NCBI RefSeq assembly: GCF_015056685.1
Contig: NZ_SVFW01000018.1
Span: forward strand, 1 to 64,000
Origin: Butyrivibrio sp.
GTDB taxonomy: Bacteria > Bacillota > Clostridia > Lachnospirales > Lachnospiraceae
Direction: 5' to 3'
Length of the DNA: 64,000 nucleotides
A program made the position numbers and the translations under genes. Under the pieces are notes generated by a model. The model searched no databases, had not been told where the DNA came from, and saw only the letters and a list, made by a program, of their open reading frames with translations. Shown here piece by piece: positions 45,004-54,152 of the stretch. Within the stretch, counting starts at the first letter, position 1; each line of letters opens with the position of its first letter.

Positions 45004-45095
45004 AGTGGTCTCTTGGGGACGGGGTTTGCGGTCCATTTTCGTATATACCATCCTTTGGAAAATGAACCATCAACCCCGTCCCCAATGGGCCATTA
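45004..45095. repeat. Full palindromic GGGGACGGGG element (REP/MITE-like)
   Basis: The two ends carry TTGGGGACGGGGTT in inverted orientation, each followed 7 bases later by CATTTTC, so the 90-base element folds into a long imperfect hairpin. The stop codon of the chemoreceptor gene is its last three bases. Partial copies are at 1.67, 1.79 and 14.10 kb. Such repeats are associated with REP-linked Y1 transposases elsewhere, but none is in this window. Confidence 0.7.
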
Positions 45096-46838
45096 TACCA
45101 GTTTTACCTGGAACTGTGACATAAGGTTATGCAGCTGGTTAGACTGATCAGAAAGTTCACTGGATACAGCACTTGATTCCTGGGCAGTTGCTGAATTATT
45201 TTGAATTACCTCAGAAATCTGCTCGATACCCTGATTAATTTCTCTCATATTGCTTGCCTGATGCTGAGCCATGTCTCCGGAGGTTCTCATCATTTCAGCC
45301 AGCTCATTTACGGAATCACCTATCTCATGCAATGTAATCTGTGTTTCTGCAACAATCTCATTACCGCTGTCAATTTCTGCAAGAGCGGAACTAACAAGTG
45401 CGTGGGTGCGCTGTACAGCGTCATTCGACTGCTGAGCCAGTTGTCCTATCTCCTGAGCAACAACTGCAAAGCCCTTACCTGTATCTCCGGCTCTGGCAGC
45501 TTCTATGGAAGCATTGAGAGCAAGAAGCTTGGTCTGGGATGAAATAGCTTCAATACTGTTTGCAACTTCCTGGATTTCCTTGGAAGCAGTCGTGATTCTC
45601 TGCATTGCTTCCGTAACCTGATCCATTTTATCAGCACCGTCTTTTGCTACCTTCTGGGCCGCAATTGACATCTGAACGCCCTTTGCACAATCCGCAGCCA
45701 TTTTTTCTGTCTGTTCGGTTACTGTACTTACTGAAGCTGTAAGCTCCTCGACAGCTGCAGCCTGATCAGTAGCACCTTCAGCCAATTCATTGGCGCCTCT
45801 GGACATATTCTCGGCACCCTCTGAAACTCTTGCAGATGCAGCCTTAACATCATTCATGGTGTTAGAAAGCTTGTCTGTAATGGTATTCATGGACTCGCTG
45901 ATTGGGCTGAAATTACCATGATAAAGATTCGGGGTAATTGTACCTATACTGAAATCGCCTTCAGAAATCTCATTAAGCGAATTTGAAATGTCATTTACGA
46001 TATTCATGGATGCACGGGTTGAGTTTTCAAGATCTCTGGCCAGAATATCAAATTCATCATTGGCATGGTAATCAATAGCTACGTTAAGATCGCCTCTGGC
46101 CATTTGTTCTGCAGCCTTCGCAACCTCGTCAACAGGCATGACAACGCATTTTGTCAGCGTTTTTTGGGCATTTCTCATGAATATGATCAGCAGAATTACC
46201 ATGATAATACTAATAACAACCATTATTGTCATTATAACAATTGTCAAATCATATGAGCTTGTTACCTCATTAGTTACATTGGAGGTCATCTGCCTTGTGT
46301 TTTCCACTGTTTGCAATACTTCAGGCCGAAGCTCATCTCTCATGACCGCGTATATTTCATCTCCATTACTAAGGCTTCCGTCCTCAAGTTCTTCAGCCTC
46401 GGCGTACATGGAGGCGAGTTTATTGGTTGTTGCTTCCATATTTTTTATATTTGCGTCGAGGGACTTAATGAGCTCTGTCTCGCCACGATATGATCTTAAA
46501 TTAGTAAGATCTTCTTTCATGTTGTTAAGCATTGTTTCATGGAACTCTACTATTTGTTCCTGTCTTGTCTCAGATACACGAGTAGCAAGCGCCCACCAGG
46601 CAGATTTTCCGAGATTCTGGTTGTGAATACGAAGAAGTCCCTGATAAGTATTTTGATTGTAATAGTTGTTATAAAGTTTATGATATCCTAATATACCAAC
46701 TGCGATTGAAATGATAAGCAGGCAGAGAGATAAGCCAAGATATATGTATATGCGTGTAAAAGTATGCGCAAATTTCTTACCTACATTCATCTCAAGCAAC
46801 TTGTTATCATCCAAATTTACTAAATTCTTGATACTCAT
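45093..46838 (-). CDS. Methyl-accepting chemotaxis protein
   Basis: A 581-residue transmembrane chemoreceptor. Transmembrane helices are at about residues 30-53 and 200-222, with a four-helix-bundle-like sensor between. A HAMP domain follows (VVMPVDEVAKAAEQMARGDLNV), and the cytoplasmic signalling hairpin contains SSQTKLLALNASIEAARAGDTGKGFAVVAQEIGQLAQQS, the universal tip sequence. The ligand is unknown. It has an AGGAGGT ribosome site and is 130 bases after the permease-kinase gene on the same strand, so the two may work on related amino-acid cues. Confidence 0.94.
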   Translation of the reverse strand: MSIKNLVNLDDNKLLEMNVGKKFAHTFTRIYIYLGLSLCLLIISIAVGILGYHKLYNNYYNQNTYQGLLRIHNQNLGKSAWWALATRVSETRQEQIVEFHETMLNNMKEDLTNLRSYRGETELIKSLDANIKNMEATTNKLASMYAEAEELEDGSLSNGDEIYAVMRDELRPEVLQTVENTRQMTSNVTNEVTSSYDLTIVIMTIMVVISIIMVILLIIFMRNAQKTLTKCVVMPVDEVAKAAEQMARGDLNVAIDYHANDEFDILARDLENSTRASMNIVNDISNSLNEISEGDFSIGTITPNLYHGNFSPISESMNTITDKLSNTMNDVKAASARVSEGAENMSRGANELAEGATDQAAAVEELTASVSTVTEQTEKMAADCAKGVQMSIAAQKVAKDGADKMDQVTEAMQRITTASKEIQEVANSIEAISSQTKLLALNASIEAARAGDTGKGFAVVAQEIGQLAQQSNDAVQRTHALVSSALAEIDSGNEIVAETQITLHEIGDSVNELAEMMRTSGDMAQHQASNMREINQGIEQISEVIQNNSATAQESSAVSSELSDQSNQLHNLMSQFQVKLV

Positions 46839-46970
46839 TCTGTACCTCCTATCATATATTTCCGGATAGCAATTTTTTATAGCTACAAAACTATTATAGA
46901 TTAATTATTTCAATAACTAATGGATTTTCTGAAATGTTTATTCAAATTTAATCCTTTTATCTTATTTACC

Positions 46971-49877
46971 CTAAGACAAAATTTCTGATAACGTATCAAG
47001 GAGATTCTTTATATCAATAGGCTTTGCTATATGCCCTTTCATTCCGGCATCCAGAGCTCTTTTTTTATCTTCTGCAAAGGCATTGGCTGTCATAGCAATG
47101 ATTGGCACAGAAGCTTTTTCCTTATCCTTCAGCTTTAATATGGCTGCACTTGCTTCATAGCCGTCCATCACCGGCATCTGAATATCCATGAGGATAACAT
47201 CATAGTAACCGGCCTTGGCATCTTTTACCTTGTCAACTGCTTCCTGTCCATTCTCTGCTGTTTCCACGGCAAAACCGGATTTTTCAAGAAGCTTGGCAGA
47301 AATCATTCTGTTGACCTGAATATCGTCCACAAGAAGCACTCTTTTACCGGTAAAATCGACCTTGGCAAGATTTTTTTGCTTTTCGTCTTCGTAATTTTTC
47401 TTTATATCTTCTTCTGTCTGGATTAAAAATGACAGATTTACTACAAACTCTGTTCCTGAGCCTTTTTTGGTATTGACCTCTATAGTGCCTCCCATCAGAT
47501 CAACAATGCCCTTTACTATGCTCATTCCAAGGCCTGTACCCTGAATTGTATCTACAGTGGAATCCTTTTCTCTTTCAAAAGCCTCAAATACCTTTTTGGC
47601 AAATTCATCTGACATTCCTATTCCACTGTCTTTAACTCTGATTTCATATGAGGCTTTTGCCGGCTCTGACGTATTTGTTTGAATTACCTTCACAGAAACT
47701 TCCCCGTTTGTCGGAGTAAACTTATATGCATTGCTCAGCAGATTAAGGAGCATTCTGTTTAGTCTGTTTTTGTCGCAATAAACGTATTCATTTCTGATTT
47801 GTGTAGTATCGACCGAATAATTAATTCCCTTTTCGGACATCTGGGTGGTAAAAAGATCTCTTATCTCATCAAAAAATGCCTTTAGATTCAGCGGTGTTTT
47901 TTCCAGTTCTATCTTTCCGCTCTCAATCCTGCTCATCTCCAGAACATCATTGATAAGTGCAAGCAGATGGTGGCTTGAAGCTTCAATTTTACCCAGATAT
48001 TCTTTTAATTCCTCATAGGAAACATTGTCTTCCTTGGCAAGAATTATATACCCGATAATCGCATTCATCGGGGTTCTTATGTCATGGGACATATTTGAAA
48101 GAAATATTGTTTTGGCTTTGCTTCTTTCATGAGCCTTTATGGTCTCTTTTTGCGCCTGTCTTTCACGTTTATACATGATGCTGTATAGCTTTACCATTAT
48201 GAGCAGGGAAAATAAGATCAGAGCCATTTGAATGATGATGTTTCTTGTAATAGCCAGGTCTGCTTTGATCATCATATTGCTTACGAAGCTGCTGGCTCTG
48301 TCAATGGCATCGGGGCTCATTTCCGCATCCTGCCTCTGGTAATAATCATTTATGCCGTTTACAACAGCCTTTGTGATATCATTGGTGGCATTCTTAACCC
48401 ATATGAGAAGTGTAAAGAAAATCATGCACATAAATGTGATCCAGACAATCGGAGAATGCCCGAATCTTTTTTGGTTATCGTATTCAAATACAAAGCGGTA
48501 ATACATAAATCCGATAACACTCCATATTACGAGGAGCAGATAGCTTTCTGTAGACATGGCGCCGGCAGAAAACAGCATAAAATACAAAAAGATTATGACT
48601 GAAATAATGAAGCCCAATATGCCTGTAAATATAACCTTTCCGTTGTTTTCATATTTGGCTTCGATAGCTGCTGCGGATGAAGTATAGGCATATGCTATGA
48701 TGGCACCAAACGTAGTAACATCTACGATCCAACCGATGGCGGTTCTTCCAAGGAATGGAATAAGTACGGATATTCCGGTGAGAGCCAATAGTGCATTTTG
48801 CGGTACATGATTATCATTCAAACGACTAAACCACGATGGCATTATTCCGTCTTTGGCCATTATATATATAAGCCTGCTGGCAGCTATAAGGTTTCCTACG
48901 AGCCCGGTCATAACCCCTGCAAAAGCTGCGATTCCAAGAATAATAATGCCTGCATCGCCCATTGCATCATGCGCCAGATGGAACGTCGGAAGGCCAAGAA
49001 TACCTTTGATATTTGGCAGATCGGCGATATAGTCGACCCATCCTGTATAATTGCCGTGTATACCGGAGGATGCGATCAGAGCAAGAGCAGCGTAGCAAAA
49101 TACCGATGACAGCAAGGCTACACTCAAAATAGGAAAAGTTTTTTTGGGAGAGAAGCTAAATCCTGCAGCGGAATTTGAAATTGACTCAAAGCCTACATAA
49201 GCCCAAGGAGAAAGCATAACGATGCTTATTATTTGTTTTGCCGGGGAATTACCATTGGGGGCAAAATAGGGTCTTGTTATAATTTCTTTACTTTCGCCAA
49301 GGCTAAATACAGCTATGGCACAGATTGCCACGCCCAGAATAAGAGCCATGCACAAAAAAGTTTGCAGATTTACAGCCAGTTTTTTTTCCTTACTGCATAT
49401 GCCGTAAGCTACAAGAACAGCTGTAATTGAAAGAACTATTTCTACTAAGGTAACATCATAATCAAGAATCCGGTAATGGAATCCGAGATTAAAGGCATCA
49501 CCAATCAGATATTTGCTTATAAGGCCCAGAGCTGAGGCATTTGCCCACATTATTGCCATATAAACAAGAATCAGATACCATGCACTTATAAAGCCATGAT
49601 CATATCCAAAGACCTTTATAGTGTAAGTTAAAGTTCCGCCGGCATCCGGATATCTGGTCATGAGGTAATGGTAGTTGATACCGATTACAAACATGAGAAG
49701 GGCACCGATAAATAACCCGAGTATTGTTCCCAGGGGACCGGCGATGGGTAAGAACGTGGTTCCCGGCATGACGAAGGCTCCCCAGCCCACAGCACACCCA
49801 AAGGACAACGCCCAAACATGTATAGGTGAGAGATATCGCTCTAATGCCTGATCATTTTTTGGGATATCACCATTCAT
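46971..49877 (-). CDS. Amino-acid permease / histidine kinase / receiver fusion
   Basis: A 968-residue fusion. Residues 1-490 are an APC-superfamily amino-acid transporter: SFGCAVGWGAFVMPGTTFLPIAGPLG in helix 1 and PFLGRTAIGWIVDVTTFGAIIAYAY in a late helix. After two more hydrophobic segments and a periplasmic-type loop of about 55 residues, a last helix and a coiled-coil-like RERQAQKETIKAHERSKAK lead to the HisKA box FLSNMSHDIRTPMNAIIGY (His about 597). The HATPase has N, G1 and G2 boxes (LLNLLSNAYKFTP, VKDSGIGMSD, GTGLGMSIV). The C-terminal receiver has DVILMDIQMPVMDG (Asp about 894). It looks like a transporter that also senses. An Hpt gene sits 32 bases upstream on the same strand and can carry the next phosphotransfer step. 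Confidence 0.93.
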   Translation of the reverse strand: MNGDIPKNDQALERYLSPIHVWALSFGCAVGWGAFVMPGTTFLPIAGPLGTILGLFIGALLMFVIGINYHYLMTRYPDAGGTLTYTIKVFGYDHGFISAWYLILVYMAIMWANASALGLISKYLIGDAFNLGFHYRILDYDVTLVEIVLSITAVLVAYGICSKEKKLAVNLQTFLCMALILGVAICAIAVFSLGESKEIITRPYFAPNGNSPAKQIISIVMLSPWAYVGFESISNSAAGFSFSPKKTFPILSVALLSSVFCYAALALIASSGIHGNYTGWVDYIADLPNIKGILGLPTFHLAHDAMGDAGIIILGIAAFAGVMTGLVGNLIAASRLIYIMAKDGIMPSWFSRLNDNHVPQNALLALTGISVLIPFLGRTAIGWIVDVTTFGAIIAYAYTSSAAAIEAKYENNGKVIFTGILGFIISVIIFLYFMLFSAGAMSTESYLLLVIWSVIGFMYYRFVFEYDNQKRFGHSPIVWITFMCMIFFTLLIWVKNATNDITKAVVNGINDYYQRQDAEMSPDAIDRASSFVSNMMIKADLAITRNIIIQMALILFSLLIMVKLYSIMYKRERQAQKETIKAHERSKAKTIFLSNMSHDIRTPMNAIIGYIILAKEDNVSYEELKEYLGKIEASSHHLLALINDVLEMSRIESGKIELEKTPLNLKAFFDEIRDLFTTQMSEKGINYSVDTTQIRNEYVYCDKNRLNRMLLNLLSNAYKFTPTNGEVSVKVIQTNTSEPAKASYEIRVKDSGIGMSDEFAKKVFEAFEREKDSTVDTIQGTGLGMSIVKGIVDLMGGTIEVNTKKGSGTEFVVNLSFLIQTEEDIKKNYEDEKQKNLAKVDFTGKRVLLVDDIQVNRMISAKLLEKSGFAVETAENGQEAVDKVKDAKAGYYDVILMDIQMPVMDGYEASAAILKLKDKEKASVPIIAMTANAFAEDKKRALDAGMKGHIAKPIDIKNLLDTLSEILS

Positions 49878-49908
49878 AGTTTGTCTCCTTACCGGTATTG
49901 CGAAATAT

Positions 49909-50238
49909 TTATTGCAAAAAGGCTTCTCTTTGTGAAAGAATTTTTTTATAAATTACTTCATAATCTGTCTGTACTTTTGTTCTGAGGTTTTCTGTTATCT
50001 CGCTCACTGTTTCGTACAAAGGAGTGAGAGCAAGATTTCCTACAACTCCCTTTAAAGCATGTGCATCTTCAAACGCACCATCAAGATTGCCCTCTTCCAA
50101 AGCCTTTCCCAAAGCCTCAAAACGGTCATCTGAAAGTCCAAGTTCTATCATTTCCAGATAAAAATCTTCCATGCCCATACATCTTTCCAGACCTTCATCA
50201 ACATTTGCTCCCAATTCTCTTAATTTCTCAATATTCAT
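49909..50238 (-). CDS. Hpt phosphotransfer protein
   Basis: A 109-residue single Hpt domain. The phosphorylatable histidine is His60 in DAHALKGVVGNLAL, the HAxKG pattern of Hpt helices. I use the internal ATG with GAGGATGCAGGAAT upstream; the longer frame adds 20 residues without a ribosome site. It is adjacent to the hybrid kinase and lies between it and two receiver-containing genes, so it should shuttle phosphate from the hybrid kinase receiver to the response regulators. Confidence 0.85.
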   Translation of the reverse strand: MNIEKLRELGANVDEGLERCMGMEDFYLEMIELGLSDDRFEALGKALEEGNLDGAFEDAHALKGVVGNLALTPLYETVSEITENLRTKVQTDYEVIYKKILSQREAFLQ

Positions 50239-50401
50239 ATTCCTGCATCCTCGATAAAAAGAATATTTATTATTTGACAAATCAAGATAATTATACACAA
50301 TTCAGACGACAAAATGCGTTATTTTAGTTAAATTATATACTTTTTATAGATTGTTTTTATTTTGTTCTGATAAAATTTTCATATGGAGGTCGAGGATATT
50401 T

Positions 50402-51715
50402 ATGGCAAAACACAAAATTCTCATAGTCGATGATGAAAAGATATCTCTTCGCATGACACAGCATATTTTGTCCAGTGAATATGACACAGTCTGTGCTTCA
50501 AATGGAAGGGATGCGATTGAAATATATAAAACAGAAAGGCCGAATTTGGTTCTTTCTGATCTTAGAATGCCTGAAATTGACGGATTTGAGCTTCAGAAAA
50601 AACTTCAGGATATATATGGAAAACAAATCCCGTTTATGTTTATGACAGCTGATAAGGACGATGAGGCTGAAAGCAAAGGATTTGCCATCGGTGCGCTTGA
50701 CTTTATCAGAAAGCCCTTCAGAGCTGATGTTTTGCTAAAGCGTGTATTTAATATTCTTCAAAATGTTGAGCAGATACAGGGACTTCAGAAGGCTGCCACC
50801 ACAGACGCAATGACCGGCCTTCTCAATAAGGCATCATCTCAGGAAGAAATAGACATCTTGGTCAAAACTACTCCCGGAGCTTTGATGATGATTGATCTTG
50901 ACAGCTTTAAACCTGTCAACGATATATATGGCCATGCTATGGGAGATAAAGTACTTATCCGATTTGCGGAAATAATCCGCTCATCCATAAGAGCAACGGA
51001 TATTGCGGGAAGAATTGGCGGGGATGAATTTGTGGTTTTTTGTAAATCAGTCCTTGATGAGGACGTTATAGCCGATAAGGCTGCATACATAAATGAACAG
51101 GTTCTTCTTTCCGCAAAAGAACTGATGGGACAAAGCATGAATATTCCTCTTGGGGCGTCAATCGGCTGTGCATTTGCGCCTGATGAAGGAGCTGATTTTG
51201 TAACTCTTTATAAAAAAGCAGATAAAGCATTATATTCTGTTAAGCAAAACGGTAAACATGGCTATAAGGTCTACAGGGAGGAAAAAGCGTCATCAGGCGA
51301 TGAGGCAGATGAGGCGACTGCGCTTAAATATGCAATGACTCTTATGGCTGAAAGATCCCCGGGAAAAGGAGCATTTAATCTTCCTACATCGGATTTTAAA
51401 AAGATATATCATTTTCTGTCGAGAGTAGTGGGCAACTATCACAATACCATTCATGTAATACTCTACTCTGTTATTCCGACAAAAAAGGATGTGGATCAGG
51501 AGGAAGCAGCAAATGCTTTCGTTGAAGTTGTTCAGATGTCGTTAAGACAAAGTGATGTTATAACAAGATATGGAAGCAATCAGGTGATGATCCTTCTATT
51601 AAAAGCAGTTTCATCTGATTTGGAAATTGTCACGGAGAGGATTGCCATGAACTGGGAATCCAAAGACATCAGTGCTCTTTGCAAGATCACATATGAAACG
51701 AGTGAGTTAAAATAA
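50402..51715 (+). CDS. Response regulator diguanylate cyclase (REC-GGDEF) with a degenerate second GGDEF-like domain
   Basis: A 437-residue protein. The receiver (residues 1-120) has ILIVDDEK, LVLSDLRMPEIDG (phosphoacceptor Asp), FMTAD and IRKPF. The cyclase domain follows with IAGRIGGDEFVVF as the active site and, five residues before it, RATD, a product-inhibition I-site. The C-terminal 120 residues end in VITRYGSNQVMILLLK, which has the layout of a GGDEF site with SNQ instead of GDEF, so it appears a decayed duplicate. The start is the ATG behind GGAGGTCGAGGA. It should make cyclic di-GMP when phosphorylated by the Hpt/hybrid-kinase pair next door. Confidence 0.9.
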   Translation: MAKHKILIVDDEKISLRMTQHILSSEYDTVCASNGRDAIEIYKTERPNLVLSDLRMPEIDGFELQKKLQDIYGKQIPFMFMTADKDDEAESKGFAIGALDFIRKPFRADVLLKRVFNILQNVEQIQGLQKAATTDAMTGLLNKASSQEEIDILVKTTPGALMMIDLDSFKPVNDIYGHAMGDKVLIRFAEIIRSSIRATDIAGRIGGDEFVVFCKSVLDEDVIADKAAYINEQVLLSAKELMGQSMNIPLGASIGCAFAPDEGADFVTLYKKADKALYSVKQNGKHGYKVYREEKASSGDEADEATALKYAMTLMAERSPGKGAFNLPTSDFKKIYHFLSRVVGNYHNTIHVILYSVIPTKKDVDQEEAANAFVEVVQMSLRQSDVITRYGSNQVMILLLKAVSSDLEIVTERIAMNWESKDISALCKITYETSELK

Positions 51716-51716
51716 A

Positions 51717-51741
51717 GTGCCAATTCATCACGAATTGGCAC
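51717..51741 (-). terminator. Terminator overlapping the receiver gene stop codon
   Basis: GTGCCAATTC and GAATTGGCAC form a perfect 10-bp stem around ATCAC, followed on the minus strand by TTTATTTT. It contains the last codons and stop of the receiver gene and separates it from the convergent cyclase gene. Confidence 0.8.
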
Positions 51742-52099
51742 TGTCTACACATCTTTTTATGGCTTCAAGAACGGCAGTCTTGGTATAGGGTTTAGTAACA
51801 TATTCATCAGCTCCGTGCTGGGCTGCTTCCCTGACTTTTTCGCTCTCGGAATTTGCGGAGAGCATTATAACTTTTGCCAAAGGGTCCCGGCCTTTGATAA
51901 GCCTTAGCAAATCTATGCCGTTAAGCTGAGGCATGGAAATGTCCAAAATGGTTATTGATGGTGATAAATCAAGGAATTTGTCATACCCTTCTTTGCCGTT
52001 TTCTGCTTCACCGACAACTTCGTAGCCTTCTATTTCGAGCATGTTTCTCAATAAATTCCGGTTAACAGGCGAGTCATCCACAATAAGTATTCCTGCCAT
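51728..52099 (-). CDS. Single-domain response regulator (CheY-like)
   Basis: A 123-residue stand-alone receiver. It has ILIVDDSPVNR, ITILDISMPQLNG (phosphoacceptor), VIMLSAN (Ser/Thr switch) and YVTKPYT (Lys). No output domain is present, so it must act by protein interaction or as a phosphate sink. GGAGG precedes the ATG. A copy of the dyad promoter that also drives the arginase-NRPS operon stands about 50 bases upstream. Confidence 0.9.
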   Translation of the reverse strand: MAGILIVDDSPVNRNLLRNMLEIEGYEVVGEAENGKEGYDKFLDLSPSITILDISMPQLNGIDLLRLIKGRDPLAKVIMLSANSESEKVREAAQHGADEYVTKPYTKTAVLEAIKRCVDSANS

Positions 52100-52148
52100 T
52101 TGATTCCTCCAGCCGCTAAGGCCTCAACAGAATTAGAATTCTCCATTT

Positions 52149-52191
52149 ATTATACCATATTGCGTTTATCATTTTATTAAAAATAAATTAA
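52149..52191 (-). promoter_or_regulatory. Promoter of the single-receiver gene (copy 3 of the dyad box)
   Basis: On the minus strand: TTTATT-TTT-AATAAA dyad, then AACGCAATATGG and a consensus -10 TATAAT. It is 50 bases before the receiver gene, almost the same distance as copy 2 from arginase. The 5' edge touches the stop codon of the EAL gene. Confidence 0.65.
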
Positions 52192-53967
52192 CTACCAATT
52201 ATTATCTTGCGCCTGTCTCTCTTTTTCTGATTCCCACTTTGGAATAGGAATATCTTTATGAAGCCTCTCTAAAATGGTATCAAGGCTCTCCGGCCTATGA
52301 TAAAAGAAGCCTTGTCCCAGCTCGCATCCTGCGTTTAACAGGAAATTCTTTTGCTCCTCTGTTTCCATTCCTTCACAAAGCGTATGGATTCCCAGCTTAT
52401 GTGCAATATCTATCATTCCCTTTAAAATGACTCTGTTAACACCATTATGCGCATCAAGATTTATCAGAAGACTCATATCAAATTTGATAAGATCAATATC
52501 AAAACAACTGAATACATTAAGGGATGAATAGCCGCTTCCAAAGTCGTCTACCCACAATTTATAGCCATTTTCACGGATCTTTTTAAGCTGTTCGTGGAAT
52601 TTATCTGTTGCTTTAGAAAGCCCCTGCTCTGTTATCTCGATGATAAAATAACTCTTATCTATGCCGTACTGACTAATATCGTACTTATCATAGATCTTGT
52701 TGATCTCTTCAATAACATCAATATAATCAAAATCCTGTCTGGAGAAATTGATGGAGACCGGTAAAAGAGGAAGTCCCTCATCGTAACGGATCTTGATCTC
52801 TTTACACACTGCTTCAAACATATAAAGGTCCATCTCGTGCATAAGATGATACTTTTCAAGAGCAGATATGAAATCATCAGGATTTATCATCCCTATCTCA
52901 GGATCAATCCAGCGAGCAAGCGCCTCAAATCCCATTCCTTTGCCGGTTTCTATGCGCATGAAACACTGGTAAAAGACCTTTATCCAGTTGTTGTCCATCG
53001 CTGTATAAAAGTTTTCGATTATATATCTCTGATGATTGTATAAAGAATCGTCTTCTTCGGTGTAGAATCTATAGTACTTATTTAAATCCTCGCCAACGAG
53101 TTTGTTGGCTCTTACACTGTGGTCAATGCATTCTTTTAGTGAATCGTTCTTGTTGCCTACATATATTCCTACGTTTAATCCCGTTGTTATTCCAAAGGCT
53201 CTTGATTTGACCTCTGAATTGACACTTTCAATCTTTTTAACTATTTCTTCATCGCTCAAATATTCATCAATAACGGTAAAATGGTCTGAGAAAATACGTG
53301 CAACTATTCCATGCGGAAACTCTGCTGTAAGGATGTTAGCAACAAGGACCAACAGATCATCGCCTCTTTTTAATTCATATCTCCTGTTGTAGGATTGCAT
53401 GGAGTCTATATCCAGGTAAATAACAACCGGATTTTTGCCCCTGGCAACGATTTCCCGTATTTTATTGTCACCATTTTTATTGACATAATTTATATTTGGA
53501 AGATTAGTTAAGGCATCGACGTAAAATTCATCGCTTTGAAACAGCTTATACTTATTTGCTATTTCCACAAACATATCCTTATGTTTTTGAACATCATGGT
53601 AAACCAAAAATGCAAGATCTGTCCCATCTTCCATGGTTTGCCAATAGCCGATTGAATGCATGAGATGATAGCCATCATCCATTCTGATCCTAAAGGTAAT
53701 GTCATAGTCTGTTTTCTTTTCAAGAAAATCCATACTTATAGCGCGAAGTTTATCCTTCTCTTCAGGATGAATCCTCTCAAAAAAGATCTCATTATCCCAT
53801 TTATTATGAAAACGTTTCAAATAATCTCTTGATAAACTATGAAAATCAAGAAAACCATCAGAAATAGCAAGCAGCTCATAATCGCCACTTGCTAAAGGTT
53901 CAATAATGATCATCGGGACTTTAAGACTCTCATATGATTTTTTTATATCTTCAGGGAATATATACAA
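52192..53967 (-). CDS. Degenerate GGDEF-EAL cyclic di-GMP phosphodiesterase
   Basis: A 591-residue cytosolic protein. A PAS-like N-terminal region (residues 20-135) is followed by a GGDEF domain that is degenerate (RIFSDHFTVI instead of GGDEF), then an EAL domain with the catalytic EALARW, INFSRQDF, EITEQGL, and DDFGSGYSSL and GMETEEQ metal/substrate residues in place. It should hydrolyse cyclic di-GMP, the opposite of the neighbouring cyclase. The start codon is TTG: an AAAGGAG ribosome site is 8 bases upstream of it, and no ATG is near. Confidence 0.9.
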   Translation of the reverse strand: MYIFPEDIKKSYESLKVPMIIIEPLASGDYELLAISDGFLDFHSLSRDYLKRFHNKWDNEIFFERIHPEEKDKLRAISMDFLEKKTDYDITFRIRMDDGYHLMHSIGYWQTMEDGTDLAFLVYHDVQKHKDMFVEIANKYKLFQSDEFYVDALTNLPNINYVNKNGDNKIREIVARGKNPVVIYLDIDSMQSYNRRYELKRGDDLLVLVANILTAEFPHGIVARIFSDHFTVIDEYLSDEEIVKKIESVNSEVKSRAFGITTGLNVGIYVGNKNDSLKECIDHSVRANKLVGEDLNKYYRFYTEEDDSLYNHQRYIIENFYTAMDNNWIKVFYQCFMRIETGKGMGFEALARWIDPEIGMINPDDFISALEKYHLMHEMDLYMFEAVCKEIKIRYDEGLPLLPVSINFSRQDFDYIDVIEEINKIYDKYDISQYGIDKSYFIIEITEQGLSKATDKFHEQLKKIRENGYKLWVDDFGSGYSSLNVFSCFDIDLIKFDMSLLINLDAHNGVNRVILKGMIDIAHKLGIHTLCEGMETEEQKNFLLNAGCELGQGFFYHRPESLDTILERLHKDIPIPKWESEKERQAQDNNW

Positions 53968-54152
53968 AAGAATTTCTCCTTTGTCCCATTTTTTTCTATA
54001 AATAAATCATATAAAAGAAAAGTATTTTATTGATAATAAATGTCTAAAATAAAGATAAATTTTGAGTTAATTTTTTGGCTGTTCTATAATCATTAGCTCA
54101 CTATGAAATGATATCTACACATGCTAAAATTAATTTCGGGGAGATTATCAGT

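Noticed and set aside
46839..46970. Sigma-28-type (flagellar) promoter upstream of the chemoreceptor gene
   Set aside because: No TAAA-N15-GCCGATAA match is present on the minus strand; only AT-rich sequence with a possible TATAAT is seen.
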